Part shown: positions 46,209 through 55,363 of the stretch, in pieces
How positions within the stretch are numbered: position 1 is the stretch's first letter
Layout of the letters: every line of letters starts with the position of its first letter
NCBI GenBank assembly: GCA_947496535.1
Contig: CANMDE010000004.1
Location: forward strand, 124,001 to 188,000
From: an uncultured Paracoccaceae bacterium
GTDB lineage: Bacteria; Pseudomonadota; Alphaproteobacteria; Rhodobacterales; Rhodobacteraceae
Direction: 5' to 3'
Length of the DNA: 64,000 nucleotides
The notes under the pieces: generated by a model
Databases searched by the model: none
What the model was told of the DNA's origin: nothing
Seen by the model: the letters and a program-made list of their open reading frames with translations, nothing else
Translations under genes and position numbers: made by a program

Positions 46209-46463
46209 TTGGAACCTATTTTTTTGATGCTTTTGAGTGCTTTGGCCGTCAGCATTGGGTTTTTCGTTCATCTACACCGCAATCGCCAGATCGAGCTGAA
46301 GAACAGACGCGATACCTTGGAATTTAACGAAAAGACAGGCATTTACAGTTGGATCGGTGTTGATGGTCGCTATCGGACTTCAGAAAACCACCCCGAAGAA
46401 CCTGGGGGTGCTTGGTATGAAGAGGCCCGAGTTAAAACTATAAACCCTGGGACTCTGCCCTGA
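46209..46463 (+). CDS. Small membrane-anchored protein, unknown function
   Basis: Eighty-four residues. An N-terminal helix (LMLLSALAVSIGFFVHL, residues about 6-22) is followed by a charged region and SWIGVDGRYRTSENHPEEPGG. The TTG start has agaggcg five bases upstream; an ATG six codons later would cut the helix short. Composition is slightly more AT-rich than its neighbours. Not recognised as a family. Confidence 0.5.
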   Translation: MEPIFLMLLSALAVSIGFFVHLHRNRQIELKNRRDTLEFNEKTGIYSWIGVDGRYRTSENHPEEPGGAWYEEARVKTINPGTLP

Positions 46464-46470
46464 GTAATTT

Positions 46471-46676
46471 TCGAGAATTTTATTCACTGAAGTCTCATCC
46501 GCACGCACCATTGGAACTATCGCCCAAGCAGGCGGCGCAATGGTCTTGTTGGGCGCACCATCGCCGGTTTCATTTTAGAAACGGGCGGTTGGCAAATGCT
46601 TGAATACAGCTTTTCAGTCGCGGCTGTTTGCGCGGTGTCGGGCGCATTGGTCGTACTGAGGAAGATAAGAGCCTGA
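46471..46676 (+). pseudogene. Decayed C-terminal end of an MFS transporter
   Basis: Two frames join into one MFS-like tail. The first reads EVSSARTIGTIAQAGGAM; then the frame shifts near 46540 and the second reads NGLVGRTIAGFILETGGWQ, followed by the last helix SFSVAAVCAVSGALVV and the end LRKIRA with TGA. GxxxAGxxLETGGW is a common text at helix 10-11 of major facilitator permeases. No start codon or earlier helices remain, so this is a frameshifted remnant. Confidence 0.5.
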
Positions 46677-46824
46677 AAACCAGACGTTCGGGGCGGATGC
46701 TGCATATGTCAAAGGGGACTCAATGCAGACCTGCGCAAAGCCGCTCACCAAGGATTACTCTAACAGATCGGCACATCTAACTGACGCAACGGCCAAAGCT
46801 TTCTAACGTTCCAAAAATCAAAAA

Positions 46825-46901
<77 letters not shown>

Positions 46902-47073
46902 CTAGACCTCCCTATAACCGGCACCCGCGCCGCCCGCAACGGCGGATTTGCACCTCGCGGAACTGATCGTCAAATGAGAACAATAGGGTACGAATTTCCT
47001 GACTTGTTCCAAATCGACAACGACTCCACGCTACGGGTCTTTTCCAAGACCACGTATTTGATGGAGATTTATT

Positions 47074-48555
47074 ATGACTAACACGGCCCACGGCATGTCG
47101 CGCATGGATCTTTTCATGGCCGAATGCCTCACCAAACATAGCCTGAACGACCCAAGGCCCCTGCCCCAGGTCTTTGGGTATCTTCTGGATGAAAACCCCA
47201 TTACCGGCAATCTCAGCACCGAACATATGGTCAACGCATTTGACGCGCTGGTCGAAACGATGCGTACCGCCAAAGTCAGCGACGGCCCCGCTGATGCGGG
47301 CATGACGTTTCTGGGCCAGTTTGTGGATCACGACATCACACTGGATACGACAAGCGCGATCGGGACTGTCATCGATCCACGTTCCATCCGCAACGTCCGC
47401 ACACCCAATCTTGACCTTGATTGCGTCTACGGTGACGGACCAGAGGCATCGAATTACCTCTATTCCGCAGATCACGAAACCGAAGGGTTCCTGCTTTTTG
47501 GGCGCGAGGACAACCCCTATGATCTCGCCCGGAATTGTCAGGGCCGCGCGCTGATCGGTGACTTCCGCAATGACGAAAACATCATCGTCAGCCAGATTCA
47601 GGGTGCATTCATCTGCCTGCACAACATCCTGATGACCCATATGGCCGAAGGTGACGACGCAGCCCATGACATCAGCGATTGCGCGCAAATGGGCGTTCGC
47701 CGCGACGTCTGGCACAAACAATTGCCACCACGGCTGAAAGGGTTCGAAGAGGTCCGCCGTTTCATCCGCCTGCACTACCAATGGATCGTTCTGAACGAGA
47801 TGCTGCCTGCCTTTGTCGATCAGGCCGATATCGACCATGCGCTGTCGCACGACATTTTCCCATGCGCACCCATGATGCCCGCCGAATTCTCGGTCGCGGC
47901 CTATCGGTTCGGGCACGCAACGGTGCAGCCGCAATACACGCTGCGCAAGGGTGAAACCGCGCTGGAACTCTTTGCACTTCGGGGCTTTGGTTTCCGCGAT
48001 CCGGGTGCAACAATCGAGATGGCGCAATTCTTTGGCCCGCACGCGCAAAAGGCACTCCCCGTCGGCACCGAGATGGCCAAGACGCTGTTCGAACTGCCCG
48101 ACAACATCGTCAGCAGTGGGCTGGAATGGGGCAACCACCAGATCCCCGTTGAACAGGCCAAAAAGCTCGGCTTGCGCAACATCTTGCGGGATCGATCCGC
48201 GATGCAATTGCCCTCAGGCCAGCAAATGGCACGGCATCTGGGCATCCCGGAACTGCCGGCGCCAAAGGCACTCAAGGATCACCATATCACCAAAACACCG
48301 CTTTGGTTCTACTGCCTGCAAGAGGCGCAGGAGAGCAAAAAGAAACGGCTGAGCGGTGTCGGCGGTAAGATCGTCGCCTCAGTATTCGTGCGGCTGTTGA
48401 AGGAAGACCCCGAAAGCATCCTGAACCTGCACGGCTTCGAACCATGGTCCGGCTTCGACAAGACATGCACGATGGCCAACGTCATGCAGTTCGTCGAAAA
48501 ACACCGCGACCACGTGCGCAACCGCGAAAGCCTCTATTGCGGGCCCAAGCAGTAA
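47074..48555 (+). CDS. Animal-type haem peroxidase
   Basis: A 493-residue member of the peroxidase-cyclooxygenase superfamily. Distal His lies in [12 protein letters not shown], the catalytic Arg in [18 protein letters not shown] and the proximal His in [13 protein letters not shown]. No signal peptide is visible, and the calcium-loop text after the distal His is short. Bacterial members oxidise halides, phenols or lipids; the substrate here is unknown. Ggag lies about ten bases before the ATG. Transcribed alone. Confidence 0.9.
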   Translation: MTNTAHGMSRMDLFMAECLTKHSLNDPRPLPQVFGYLLDENPITGNLSTEHMVNAFDALVETMRTAKVSDGPADAGMTFLGQFVDHDITLDTTSAIGTVIDPRSIRNVRTPNLDLDCVYGDGPEASNYLYSADHETEGFLLFGREDNPYDLARNCQGRALIGDFRNDENIIVSQIQGAFICLHNILMTHMAEGDDAAHDISDCAQMGVRRDVWHKQLPPRLKGFEEVRRFIRLHYQWIVLNEMLPAFVDQADIDHALSHDIFPCAPMMPAEFSVAAYRFGHATVQPQYTLRKGETALELFALRGFGFRDPGATIEMAQFFGPHAQKALPVGTEMAKTLFELPDNIVSSGLEWGNHQIPVEQAKKLGLRNILRDRSAMQLPSGQQMARHLGIPELPAPKALKDHHITKTPLWFYCLQEAQESKKKRLSGVGGKIVASVFVRLLKEDPESILNLHGFEPWSGFDKTCTMANVMQFVEKHRDHVRNRESLYCGPKQ

Positions 48556-48557
48556 GG

Positions 48558-48890
48558 CTAAGGATCCACCTCAACCCGAGGTGGATCCTCTGGGTATCGG
48601 TCCGCATCAATACCTTCGCTGCTTTGCAAATCGGCCCATTCTTGTGGGTATGGCTCGAACGCCCAAGCCGCGTAATTGTTTGGGTTTGTTACTTCCGAGT
48701 GAACGGCAGCGTGATACTTCGTTAACGTATCAAAATGGCTATAACCCACGAAATTGAACCTAAATGACGCGCCTTCTTCAACCAACATAGCCCGAGCTCC
48801 ATCACCCATGCTGCCTGCATGAATACAACCATATTTCTCAATCCCGTTTTCACCCGGGGTTGACCAAACCTCGTTTACAATGCCAGCCAT
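48558..48890 (-). CDS. Hypothetical protein at the end of the suf operon
   Basis: About 110 residues, AGIVNEVWSTPGENGIEKYG at the start, mixed composition with several aromatic residues (RFNFVGYSHFDTLTKYHAAV) and a Pro/Glu/Asp tail that is encoded by the hairpin at 48561-48589. No signal peptide. Its ATG lies ten bases after the sufS stop, where tgagga can act as ribosome site, so it may be the last cistron of the suf operon. Function unknown; a slightly longer frame starting inside sufS is possible. Confidence 0.6.
   Translation of the reverse strand: MAGIVNEVWSTPGENGIEKYGCIHAGSMGDGARAMLVEEGASFRFNFVGYSHFDTLTKYHAAVHSEVTNPNNYAAWAFEPYPQEWADLQSSEGIDADRYPEDPPRVEVDP
48561..48589. terminator. Perfect 12-bp hairpin between convergent genes
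   Basis: AGGATCCACCTC and GAGGTGGATCCT are exact inverse copies around a five-base loop, just after the peroxidase stop and overlapping the last codons of the gene on the other strand. Neither side has a T tract. Confidence 0.5.
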
Positions 48891-48900
48891 CCGGCAATCC

Positions 48901-50121
48901 TCAGGCAAACAGATCATGGCACAACTCCAGCGCCTCGATCAGCACATCCACCTCATCGGTGGTGTTGTATAGGCCAAACGACGCACGGCAGGTCGCCCCT
49001 ACCCCCATATGCTCCATCAAAGGCATTGCACAGTGGGTGCCAGCGCGCACGGCGACACCCTTTTTGTCCAATACGGTTGAAATATCATGGGCATGCGCAG
49101 CCCCTTCCAACGTGAAAGAGAAGATCGCACCCTTCGTGGCCGATTGCCCTTGCACCGAAAGCCAGTTCAACCCGTCAAGCCGATCACGGGTATAGTCGCG
49201 CAATTCGCGTTCATAGGCTGCGATATTATCCATCCCCAGTCCGGTCATATAGTCAATCGCAACGCCCATCCCGATGGTCTGCACAATCCCGGGCGTGCCC
49301 GCCTCGAACTTCATCGGAGGGTCATTCCATGTCACCTCATCGCGGGTGACATCACGGATCATATCGCCGCCACCCATAAAAGGGCGCATCTCGGCCATGC
49401 GGTCTGCCGCCACATAGATGGCACCGGACCCGCTTGGCCCATATAACTTATGCCCCGTGATCGCATAGAAATCGCAGCCAATATCCTGCAGATCGACCGG
49501 CATGTGGACAACAGCCTGAGAGCCATCAATCAACACCGGTACACCCTTGGCATGGGCGCCCTCGGTGATGGCCTTCACGTCCACAACTGTCCCCAGCACG
49601 TTCGACATATGGGTGACAGCGACCAGCTTGGTCTTTGGGCCAATCGCATCGATGACCTTCTGCGGATCAAGATCGCCATTGGCATCCACATCCACCCATT
49701 TGATCACCACGCCCTGTCGTTCGCGCAGGAAATGCCAGGGGACGATATTGGCGTGGTGCTCCATAATGGAAAGAACGATCTCGTCGCCCGCCTCGAACCG
49801 GGGCATGGCCCACCCATAGGCCACCATGTTGATGCCTTCGGTCGTGCCGGAATTGTAGATGATCTGATCCTCGGAGGGAGCATTCAGGAACCGGGCGATC
49901 TTGCCCCGAACGGCTTCGTATTTATCGGTCGCCAGATTGCTCAGATAATGCAAACCACGATGCACATTGGCATATTCCTCCGCGTACCCGCGTGTGACGG
50001 CATCAATAACCACCTGCGGTTTCTGCGCCGATGCACCATTGTCGAGATAAACCAGCGGCTTGCCGTTCACCTCGCGCGACAGGATCGGAAAGTCAGAGCG
50101 GATCTTGTTGATATCATACAT
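48901..50121 (-). CDS. sufS: SufS cysteine desulfurase
   Basis: About 406 residues, class II (group II) desulfurase that passes sulfur to SufE. The PLP Lys is in AITGHKLYGPSGSGAIYV, the PLP-contact text is DGSQAVVHMPVD and the active Cys is in RAGTHCAMPLMEHMGV. Its ATG lies within the stop region of the upstream YIP1 gene (overlap of eight bases), with gggg at the ribosome-site distance. Second desulfurase of the operon besides the IscS-like one. Confidence 0.96.
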   Translation of the reverse strand: MYDINKIRSDFPILSREVNGKPLVYLDNGASAQKPQVVIDAVTRGYAEEYANVHRGLHYLSNLATDKYEAVRGKIARFLNAPSEDQIIYNSGTTEGINMVAYGWAMPRFEAGDEIVLSIMEHHANIVPWHFLRERQGVVIKWVDVDANGDLDPQKVIDAIGPKTKLVAVTHMSNVLGTVVDVKAITEGAHAKGVPVLIDGSQAVVHMPVDLQDIGCDFYAITGHKLYGPSGSGAIYVAADRMAEMRPFMGGGDMIRDVTRDEVTWNDPPMKFEAGTPGIVQTIGMGVAIDYMTGLGMDNIAAYERELRDYTRDRLDGLNWLSVQGQSATKGAIFSFTLEGAAHAHDISTVLDKKGVAVRAGTHCAMPLMEHMGVGATCRASFGLYNTTDEVDVLIEALELCHDLFA

Positions 50122-50710
50122 CCGGCATTCCCCCGGGGACACTGACCCCAATCAAAACAAGTATGGCGGCGGCCCCCAGAACAGCCACCACAAAGGCCGA
50201 GATAATCACACCCGCCGACTTTGCCAGGCTGTCAAACCGGTGCAGCACATTGACGAAATTCAAAAGACACCACAAAAGCGCGCCCAAGCTGGCCAAGTAT
50301 ACCAGCCCGCCCAGCGGAGGCATGATCATCGTCGTGAAAAGCTGCACCACACGGCAAACCAAACTGACAATTTGCAACCACACCAACATCGTCAAAGTGG
50401 TCGTCAGATCGCCGGTTCCGCCAAAACCCCGCCCGATGGCCGAAATTGACGTCACCAGAAAAACCATAAAGGCGGCCAACAGCACCGTGTAACTCAGCGG
50501 CGTGACAACGATCATCTGTTCCGCCAGTTCCTCCGGCATCGGAGCAACTGCCTGAAACGCGGCCAGCATCAGGACGCTCAGAACCACGCAAAGCGCAAGC
50601 GCCTCCCACAGCACACGGATATCAAACCGCTGGGCGCTAATGGCTTCGGCGATCTCGGCTGGGCTGGTGATGGTTTGCCAAACCATCCTCAAAAACGCAT
50701 CAGGATTCAT
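50114..50710 (-). CDS. YIP1-family membrane protein in the suf operon
   Basis: About 198 residues with five hydrophobic helices and the YIP1-domain features FLRMVWQTITSPAEIAEAI at the start, then a long membrane region (LSYTVLLAAFMVFLVTSISA). Function of bacterial YIP1 proteins is unknown. A TTG two codons upstream overlaps the previous stop as TTGA and is an alternative start. It lies directly in front of sufS. Confidence 0.82.
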   Translation of the reverse strand: MNPDAFLRMVWQTITSPAEIAEAISAQRFDIRVLWEALALCVVLSVLMLAAFQAVAPMPEELAEQMIVVTPLSYTVLLAAFMVFLVTSISAIGRGFGGTGDLTTTLTMLVWLQIVSLVCRVVQLFTTMIMPPLGGLVYLASLGALLWCLLNFVNVLHRFDSLAKSAGVIISAFVVAVLGAAAILVLIGVSVPGGMPDV

Positions 50711-50712
50711 AG

Positions 50713-51216
50713 TCAATGGGTTCGCTCCGCTTCACGCAATGTACTGAACCAGATCACCAAAAACCCTACAACCCAAACAGCGCCGACAACGTTCGTCTCT
50801 AGTCCGGGGCCAACAAAACCTGCCATCAGGCCATGCAACAACAAAACCGGCGTCGTCGCCAACAGCGACCAGAACAGGGCCAGCCGTGCGCTGTACCAGC
50901 TCCCCTGCCCGCCAAAGGCTTTGGCGACCAGATGACTAAGCGCCGCCAGGAAATAGAACATCAACGGCCAGACCATGATCCACGCCAGCATTTCATAGGC
51001 CATAAGCTGATCCAACTCCGGCACCTCGGCCCCCGGCGCCAGATCAAAGCCCGCCGCCTTGCGTGACAGTCGCGGCCACTGGGCCACAAATATCAGAAAG
51101 CATGCAGCCATCAGATAGGCAATCGCACGATCCTCGCGCTTGCCCTGCGCGAGCAGGTCATTGATCACCGCACGCGGCCTGCGCCAGGTGCGCACAATGT
51201 CGGTGCTGACTGCCAT
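50713..51216 (-). CDS. Second YIP1-like membrane protein in the suf operon
   Basis: A 167-residue protein with about four helices. TWRRPRAVINDLLAQGKRED at the start resembles the cytosolic arm of YIP1-type proteins, and LAALSHLVAKAFGGQGSW matches the FGG text of its neighbour (ISAIGRGFGGTGDLTTTL), so the pair are distant relatives. It overlaps the sufD stop by one base. Function unknown; it may work as a heteromer with the next product. Confidence 0.78.
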   Translation of the reverse strand: MAVSTDIVRTWRRPRAVINDLLAQGKREDRAIAYLMAACFLIFVAQWPRLSRKAAGFDLAPGAEVPELDQLMAYEMLAWIMVWPLMFYFLAALSHLVAKAFGGQGSWYSARLALFWSLLATTPVLLLHGLMAGFVGPGLETNVVGAVWVVGFLVIWFSTLREAERTH

Positions 51217-52502
51217 TAGCTGTGGCGCGCCAACCAGCCTTCCAGCCGGTCCCGCAGATCATCTGCCAATGCCTCGCTTTCGATCTCTTCCAGCGCTTCC
51301 GCCAGAAACGACAAGGTCAACAAATTGGTCGCTTCTTTTTCTGGCACACCGCGCGAACGCAAGTAGAACAGCGCGTCCTCATCAATCGCGCCCGAAGTCG
51401 AACCGTGCGAACAGGCCACATCATCGGCGTAAATCTCAAGTTCGGGCTTCGCAAGAAACTGGCTATCCTCATCCAGCAAAAGCGACTGACTGATCTGATA
51501 GCCATCCGTTTTCTGGGCACCGTGCTTTACCAGAATTTTCCCCTGGAATACGCCGGTCGCACCGTTGCGCAGCACTTTCTTGAACACCTGGCGGCTTTCA
51601 CAATTCACCGCGTCATGGGTAATGAACACCGTATCGTCATGATGGAAATCGCGGCCATCACCAACGCAAGCGCCAGCGACATGCGCCACGGCATCATCGC
51701 CGCTAATCTCAATGATGCACTCATTCCGGGTCAGCACACCGTTGAAAGTCAGTGTAAAGGATTTGAACGTACTCTCCGCCCCAATCCGGGCAAAGGTATG
51801 GGTAACCGCCCGCCGCTCGTGATCGCGCCCTTGCGAACGGACATGATGGAACGCCCCACCATCAGCAACTTCAACCTCAAGACATTTTGAAAAACGCGCC
51901 GCTGCCGGACCGGTTTCCAACAAGGTTACCTCTGCGCCGGTTTCGACCTTCACCACATTATGCAATGTGGCATCAGACGACACATCCTTATGCAAATAGA
52001 TCAGATTGATCGGCTTCGACACTTTCTCGGTCGCGCGGATCACGACACCATCGCTGGCCATTGCGGTATTCAAAGCAGCCAAAGGCCGTTCCACTGGGCT
52101 CTGCCCGCGAGCTTCCAGAACACCATAGATATCCTTGGCCCAATGAATATCCGCAGCAGCCACATCCGCCAGCCGTTCAATCTCTACGCCTTCACCAGTC
52201 AAATCGTCTGATGCGTCAGCGTCGAACACACCATCGACAAAGACAATTTTCACCCGATCAACCGCGTCAAACAGCAGCTTTTCACCGCCTTCAAACAAGG
52301 CGGCTTCGGGTGTGTCCGGCGTCGTCAGAGTCACCGGATCAGTATATTTCCAATACTCATCGCGCTTCGTCGGCAAGCCCATCTGCCGCACCCGCGCCAA
52401 AGCATCCGCCCGCGCAGCATTGGCCCAAGCGGCCCCATCCGGCAAACTCAGCCCAACCAGCCGGGCCTCTGTCGCATCAGCTTTCATTTTCGCAAGCGCC
52501 AT
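51216..52502 (-). CDS. sufD: Fe-S cluster assembly protein SufD
   Basis: A 428-residue scaffold subunit of the SufBC2D complex. The C-terminal beta-helix and DDVACSHGSTSGAIDEDALFYL text, with RSRGVPEKEATNLLTLSFL, are diagnostic. Its ATG overlaps the sufC stop by one base, so SufC and SufD are made together. Confidence 0.96.
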   Translation of the reverse strand: MALAKMKADATEARLVGLSLPDGAAWANAARADALARVRQMGLPTKRDEYWKYTDPVTLTTPDTPEAALFEGGEKLLFDAVDRVKIVFVDGVFDADASDDLTGEGVEIERLADVAAADIHWAKDIYGVLEARGQSPVERPLAALNTAMASDGVVIRATEKVSKPINLIYLHKDVSSDATLHNVVKVETGAEVTLLETGPAAARFSKCLEVEVADGGAFHHVRSQGRDHERRAVTHTFARIGAESTFKSFTLTFNGVLTRNECIIEISGDDAVAHVAGACVGDGRDFHHDDTVFITHDAVNCESRQVFKKVLRNGATGVFQGKILVKHGAQKTDGYQISQSLLLDEDSQFLAKPELEIYADDVACSHGSTSGAIDEDALFYLRSRGVPEKEATNLLTLSFLAEALEEIESEALADDLRDRLEGWLARHS

Positions 52503-53257
52503 CAGGCCACCTCTGCCAGAATGTCGGCATAGCCGTTGTTTTCAACGTCAAGCGCCAGTTCCGGCCCACCAGATTTCACGATCTTTCCGTCCGCCATGAT
52601 ATGCACGACATCAGGCTGAATATGATCAAGCAACCGCTGATAATGCGTGATGACAAGGAAAGAGCGCCCCTCAGAACGCAGCGCGTTCACACCCTCAGCG
52701 ACCAGCTTCATCGCATCAACATCAAGGCCCGAGTCCGTCTCGTCCAGGATGCACATCTTTGGCTCCAGCATGGCCATCTGCAGGATTTCGTTACGCTTCT
52801 TCTCACCACCCGAAAAGCCCACATTCACGGGCCGCTTGAGCATCTCAGCATCAATCTTGAGGCTCTTTGCCTTTTCGCGAATCTCTTTGAGGAAATCAGC
52901 AGCAGACATCTCTTCTTCGCCGCGCGCCTTACGCTGCGCATTCACTGCGGTGCGCAGAAAGGTCATGTTACCGACGCCGGGGATTTCCACCGGATATTGA
53001 AACGCCAGAAACAGCCCCACAGCGGCACGCTCTTCTGGATCCATATCCAGCAGGTCATCACCCTCAAGCTCCGCCGAACCACCGGTCACTTCGTAACCAT
53101 CCTTGCCGGACAGCACGTATGAAAGGGTCGACTTACCGGACCCGTTCGGGCCCATGATGGCATGCACCGATCCCGGCTCGATCGTCAGATCAACACCTTT
53201 CAGGATTTGCTTATCCTCTTCTTCAAGTTTGACCTTCAGATCCTTGATTTTCAGCAT
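52502..53257 (-). CDS. sufC: Fe-S assembly ATPase SufC
   Basis: A 251-residue ABC ATPase that powers the SufBCD scaffold. Walker A GPNGSGKST, SufC-type signature NVGFSGGEKKRNEILQM, Walker B LEPKMCILDETDSGLDVDAM and the switch His in LVITHYQRLLDHI are visible. No membrane segments, as expected. Confidence 0.97.
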   Translation of the reverse strand: MLKIKDLKVKLEEEDKQILKGVDLTIEPGSVHAIMGPNGSGKSTLSYVLSGKDGYEVTGGSAELEGDDLLDMDPEERAAVGLFLAFQYPVEIPGVGNMTFLRTAVNAQRKARGEEEMSAADFLKEIREKAKSLKIDAEMLKRPVNVGFSGGEKKRNEILQMAMLEPKMCILDETDSGLDVDAMKLVAEGVNALRSEGRSFLVITHYQRLLDHIQPDVVHIMADGKIVKSGGPELALDVENNGYADILAEVA

Positions 53258-53287
53258 CTTTCTATCCTTCTTAATCCCGATCCACGA

Positions 53288-53905
53288 TCAGCGGGGTGCC
53301 TGTAACATCGCCACAATCTCGACCAGTCGGTCGGCAGGAATGGGCGTGGGTTCAATATCAAAGCGGGCCATCCGGCCGCGCGTTTCGATTCTGGGGGTGA
53401 ATTCTTCAACGACATGATAATCGGGACGATTCATGTAGTCGTCGAAATAGATGGTCATTGGCTTTGTTGTGCGAAACAGGCACGCCAACATACAACCGGC
53501 CCGAAAACGGCCATCGATCAGGGCGATATCCGGCTGAACAAACCCCGGAACGTCCCAGATACCCAATGCGTAGGCCGCAAACTTACGCCAGTTGGCCTCA
53601 CCATCAGGATAACCCCAAGGCCTGGTCGGCCCGATATCGGCATGATGCACAGTTACGGATGATGTGATCTCCAAACCATCGATATAGGTCTGCATATTCC
53701 GCGCCCACTCAGCATCACTTTCGACCGAGAAAATAGTCTTTTGGGGCAATTCGGCAGCTAAAACGGTAGACCCGCCAGACCCATACTCCAGAATCGTATC
53801 GGCCGCGCCGTAAACCTCTTTGACCCAAGCCGCCTCATCCGGTGGAAGGATCAGATCGGGCCGTTTGAATACAGGTTTCTTGGACAGATTTTGTGCGAAA
53901 GTCAT
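53288..53905 (-). CDS. Predicted SAM-dependent methyltransferase in the suf operon
   Basis: A 205-residue soluble protein with a Rossmann-like start: ADTILEYGSGGSTVLAAELP is a SAM-binding loop (E/D-x-G-x-G-S), followed by IFSVESDAEWARNMQTYIDG with an acidic residue at the end of strand 2, and DIALIDGRFRAGCML. It resembles the class I methyltransferase fold, but no substrate is suggested. It overlaps nothing upstream by one base at 53905 and precedes sufC by 30 bases. Confidence 0.75.
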   Translation of the reverse strand: MTFAQNLSKKPVFKRPDLILPPDEAAWVKEVYGAADTILEYGSGGSTVLAAELPQKTIFSVESDAEWARNMQTYIDGLEITSSVTVHHADIGPTRPWGYPDGEANWRKFAAYALGIWDVPGFVQPDIALIDGRFRAGCMLACLFRTTKPMTIYFDDYMNRPDYHVVEEFTPRIETRGRMARFDIEPTPIPADRLVEIVAMLQAPR

Positions 53906-53930
53906 TACGCAGCCCCCGACTTGTCAGAGG

Positions 53931-54440
53931 CTACAGCAACCAGCTGATCCCGGCGAAATAAATCGACTTTGGTTCGGTCACCTGAATGACAGCGGCGACC
54001 CACTCTTCCGAAAACAAAATCGCCCAAATGGACGGTGCGGCGTGCACCAGATTGTGCATCGTCGCGGCCGCAACTGTAATGCCCATCGACTTGCCCGCAA
54101 GATGCGCCGGATCGCGAAAGTCGAGCGCCATGCGAATGACAAACGCAACGCCGGCGGCCAAAGCTATATCTATATAGAACGTTCCCGACGGATCGTCCGC
54201 CATTCTGCCCGTACCGATCAACTGAAAACTCACGTAGCGACCAATGAACACAGCCAGCATGCCCAATAGAAAAGCACCCACGATGCTCAGCGGATATCGG
54301 GCGTTCTCCCGCAGCTCCTGCCCGCGTGTCATTGGCACAATAACGCGACGTTCCGGGGTATGTACGTTGTCCGATACGATGGTCGCACCGTAGCGAATGC
54401 GGCTGATGCGATCCTGAAATGCTTGTTGTTTGTCGTCCAT
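53931..54440 (-). CDS. Membrane protein of the suf operon, paralogue 2
   Basis: A 169-residue protein. An N-terminal cytosolic segment (KQQAFQDRISRIRYGATIV) is followed by about four helices and a C-terminal MHNLVHAAPSIWAILFSEEW. It has the same length, layout and C-terminal text as the next gene upstream (HNL-x-x-x-x-P-x-x-x-A-I-x-S-x-E), so the two are tandem duplicates that have diverged. Function unknown. Confidence 0.75.
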   Translation of the reverse strand: MDDKQQAFQDRISRIRYGATIVSDNVHTPERRVIVPMTRGQELRENARYPLSIVGAFLLGMLAVFIGRYVSFQLIGTGRMADDPSGTFYIDIALAAGVAFVIRMALDFRDPAHLAGKSMGITVAAATMHNLVHAAPSIWAILFSEEWVAAVIQVTEPKSIYFAGISWLL

Positions 54441-54449
54441 GGTCGTTAC

Positions 54450-54959
54450 TTAAAGAGCGATTACAGTACCTTGGAAGACCACTGTGCGGGCAGCAGTTGT
54501 CTGGCGCACCTGCTCGACATATTCCGCCGAATAGATCACAGCCACCTGATCCGGATAATACCACGCCAGATTGTGACCGGCGACGAACACGGCAGCAGCG
54601 CCGGTCAGTTGCATAATCCGATGACTTCCACGGCGATAACGCAGGATCGCCGTAATCGTCAGGCCCACCAACAACGCCACCAATATTTCGGTAAACAAGG
54701 CGAGATTGCCCGCGCCCGACAGTTCGAAATACCGAAAACGCACCGCTTGCCCGATCATGAGCGCAGCGGCTCCCAATACCAGGCAAAGCAGCAGGCTGAT
54801 CACGGTCACCTTCTTGCGCAGCTTGTCCTTGCGGATCTGCTTCTTGGAAATGTGCTTCGGTATATGCGTCTGCAATTCGGGGTCGTAATATGATTGATTG
54901 CGCGGGTTGTTGATCCGCTTGATCCGGGCCTTGAACTCGGCCTGTCCCTGTCTGCTCAT
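54450..54959 (-). CDS. Membrane protein of the suf operon, paralogue 1
   Basis: A 169-residue protein with a basic cytosolic start (QAEFKARIKRINNPRNQSYY; KKQIRKDKLRKKVTVI) and four helices, ending with HNLAWYYPDQVAVIYSAEYV. It is the tandem relative of the preceding paralogue and is nine bases from it. Not recognised as a named family; placement between sufB and sufC suggests a role coupled to Fe-S assembly, which is inference. Confidence 0.75.
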   Translation of the reverse strand: MSRQGQAEFKARIKRINNPRNQSYYDPELQTHIPKHISKKQIRKDKLRKKVTVISLLLCLVLGAAALMIGQAVRFRYFELSGAGNLALFTEILVALLVGLTITAILRYRRGSHRIMQLTGAAAVFVAGHNLAWYYPDQVAVIYSAEYVEQVRQTTAARTVVFQGTVIAL

Positions 54960-55073
54960 ATCCCCAATCCTTCGACGTTTGATCTGATGTCAAACGAAAG
55001 GATGCGCCCCAACTGAGGCACAATCGGGGCCGCGCCGTGACAGTTGCGCGACGATATGGTGCAGCGGGCGAGT
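54960..55073. other. Short spacer in the suf operon
   Basis: A 114-base gap inside the operon with no gene, the largest between suf genes. I see no hairpin with T tract; it could hold an internal promoter. Confidence 0.3.
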
Positions 55074-55361
55074 TCACTTCAGCCCCTTCACCTGCGTTGC
55101 ATCAACAACCGCTTGATGCACATCACGGTATATCAGCCAGCCTACCCCTCCCAAAAACAAGGTTATGCCAAAGATGAATGATAATGCGGATGCTGGAACG
55201 TGTTCCAAATCAAATGACCATTGCAGAAAATGATAGAGCACCGTCGCGACACACATACAGATTAGCGCGACCACAGATAGCTTGAGGTGAAAAATCGCAC
55301 CCTCACCCAAGCGCTGACGAAGTTCCGATAAGCTGATACTCGAGGTCTGACGCCGCGCCAT
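55074..55361 (-). CDS. Two-helix membrane protein in the suf operon
   Basis: Ninety-five residues: a cytosolic start SSISLSELRQRLGEGAIFHL, two helices (about 27-48 and 60-80: ALSFIFGITLFLGGVGWLI) and a short tail. It begins two bases after the sufB stop, so it is translated with SufB. Family unknown. Confidence 0.75.
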   Translation of the reverse strand: MARRQTSSISLSELRQRLGEGAIFHLKLSVVALICMCVATVLYHFLQWSFDLEHVPASALSFIFGITLFLGGVGWLIYRDVHQAVVDATQVKGLK

Positions 55362-55363
55362 AT

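Noticed and set aside
46912..48207. 431-residue minus-strand frame opposite the haem peroxidase
   Set aside because: The + strand protein shows all peroxidase motifs; the minus frame has none and is a codon-bias shadow.
52061..53122. 353-residue + frame opposite sufD and sufC
   Set aside because: SufC and SufD motifs are clear on the minus strand.
53905..55077. Long minus-strand frame of 390 residues across three membrane genes
   Set aside because: Low-complexity, Gln/Arg-rich translation, and the three overlapping membrane-protein genes have signal-like helices and ribosome sites. It is a shadow frame.
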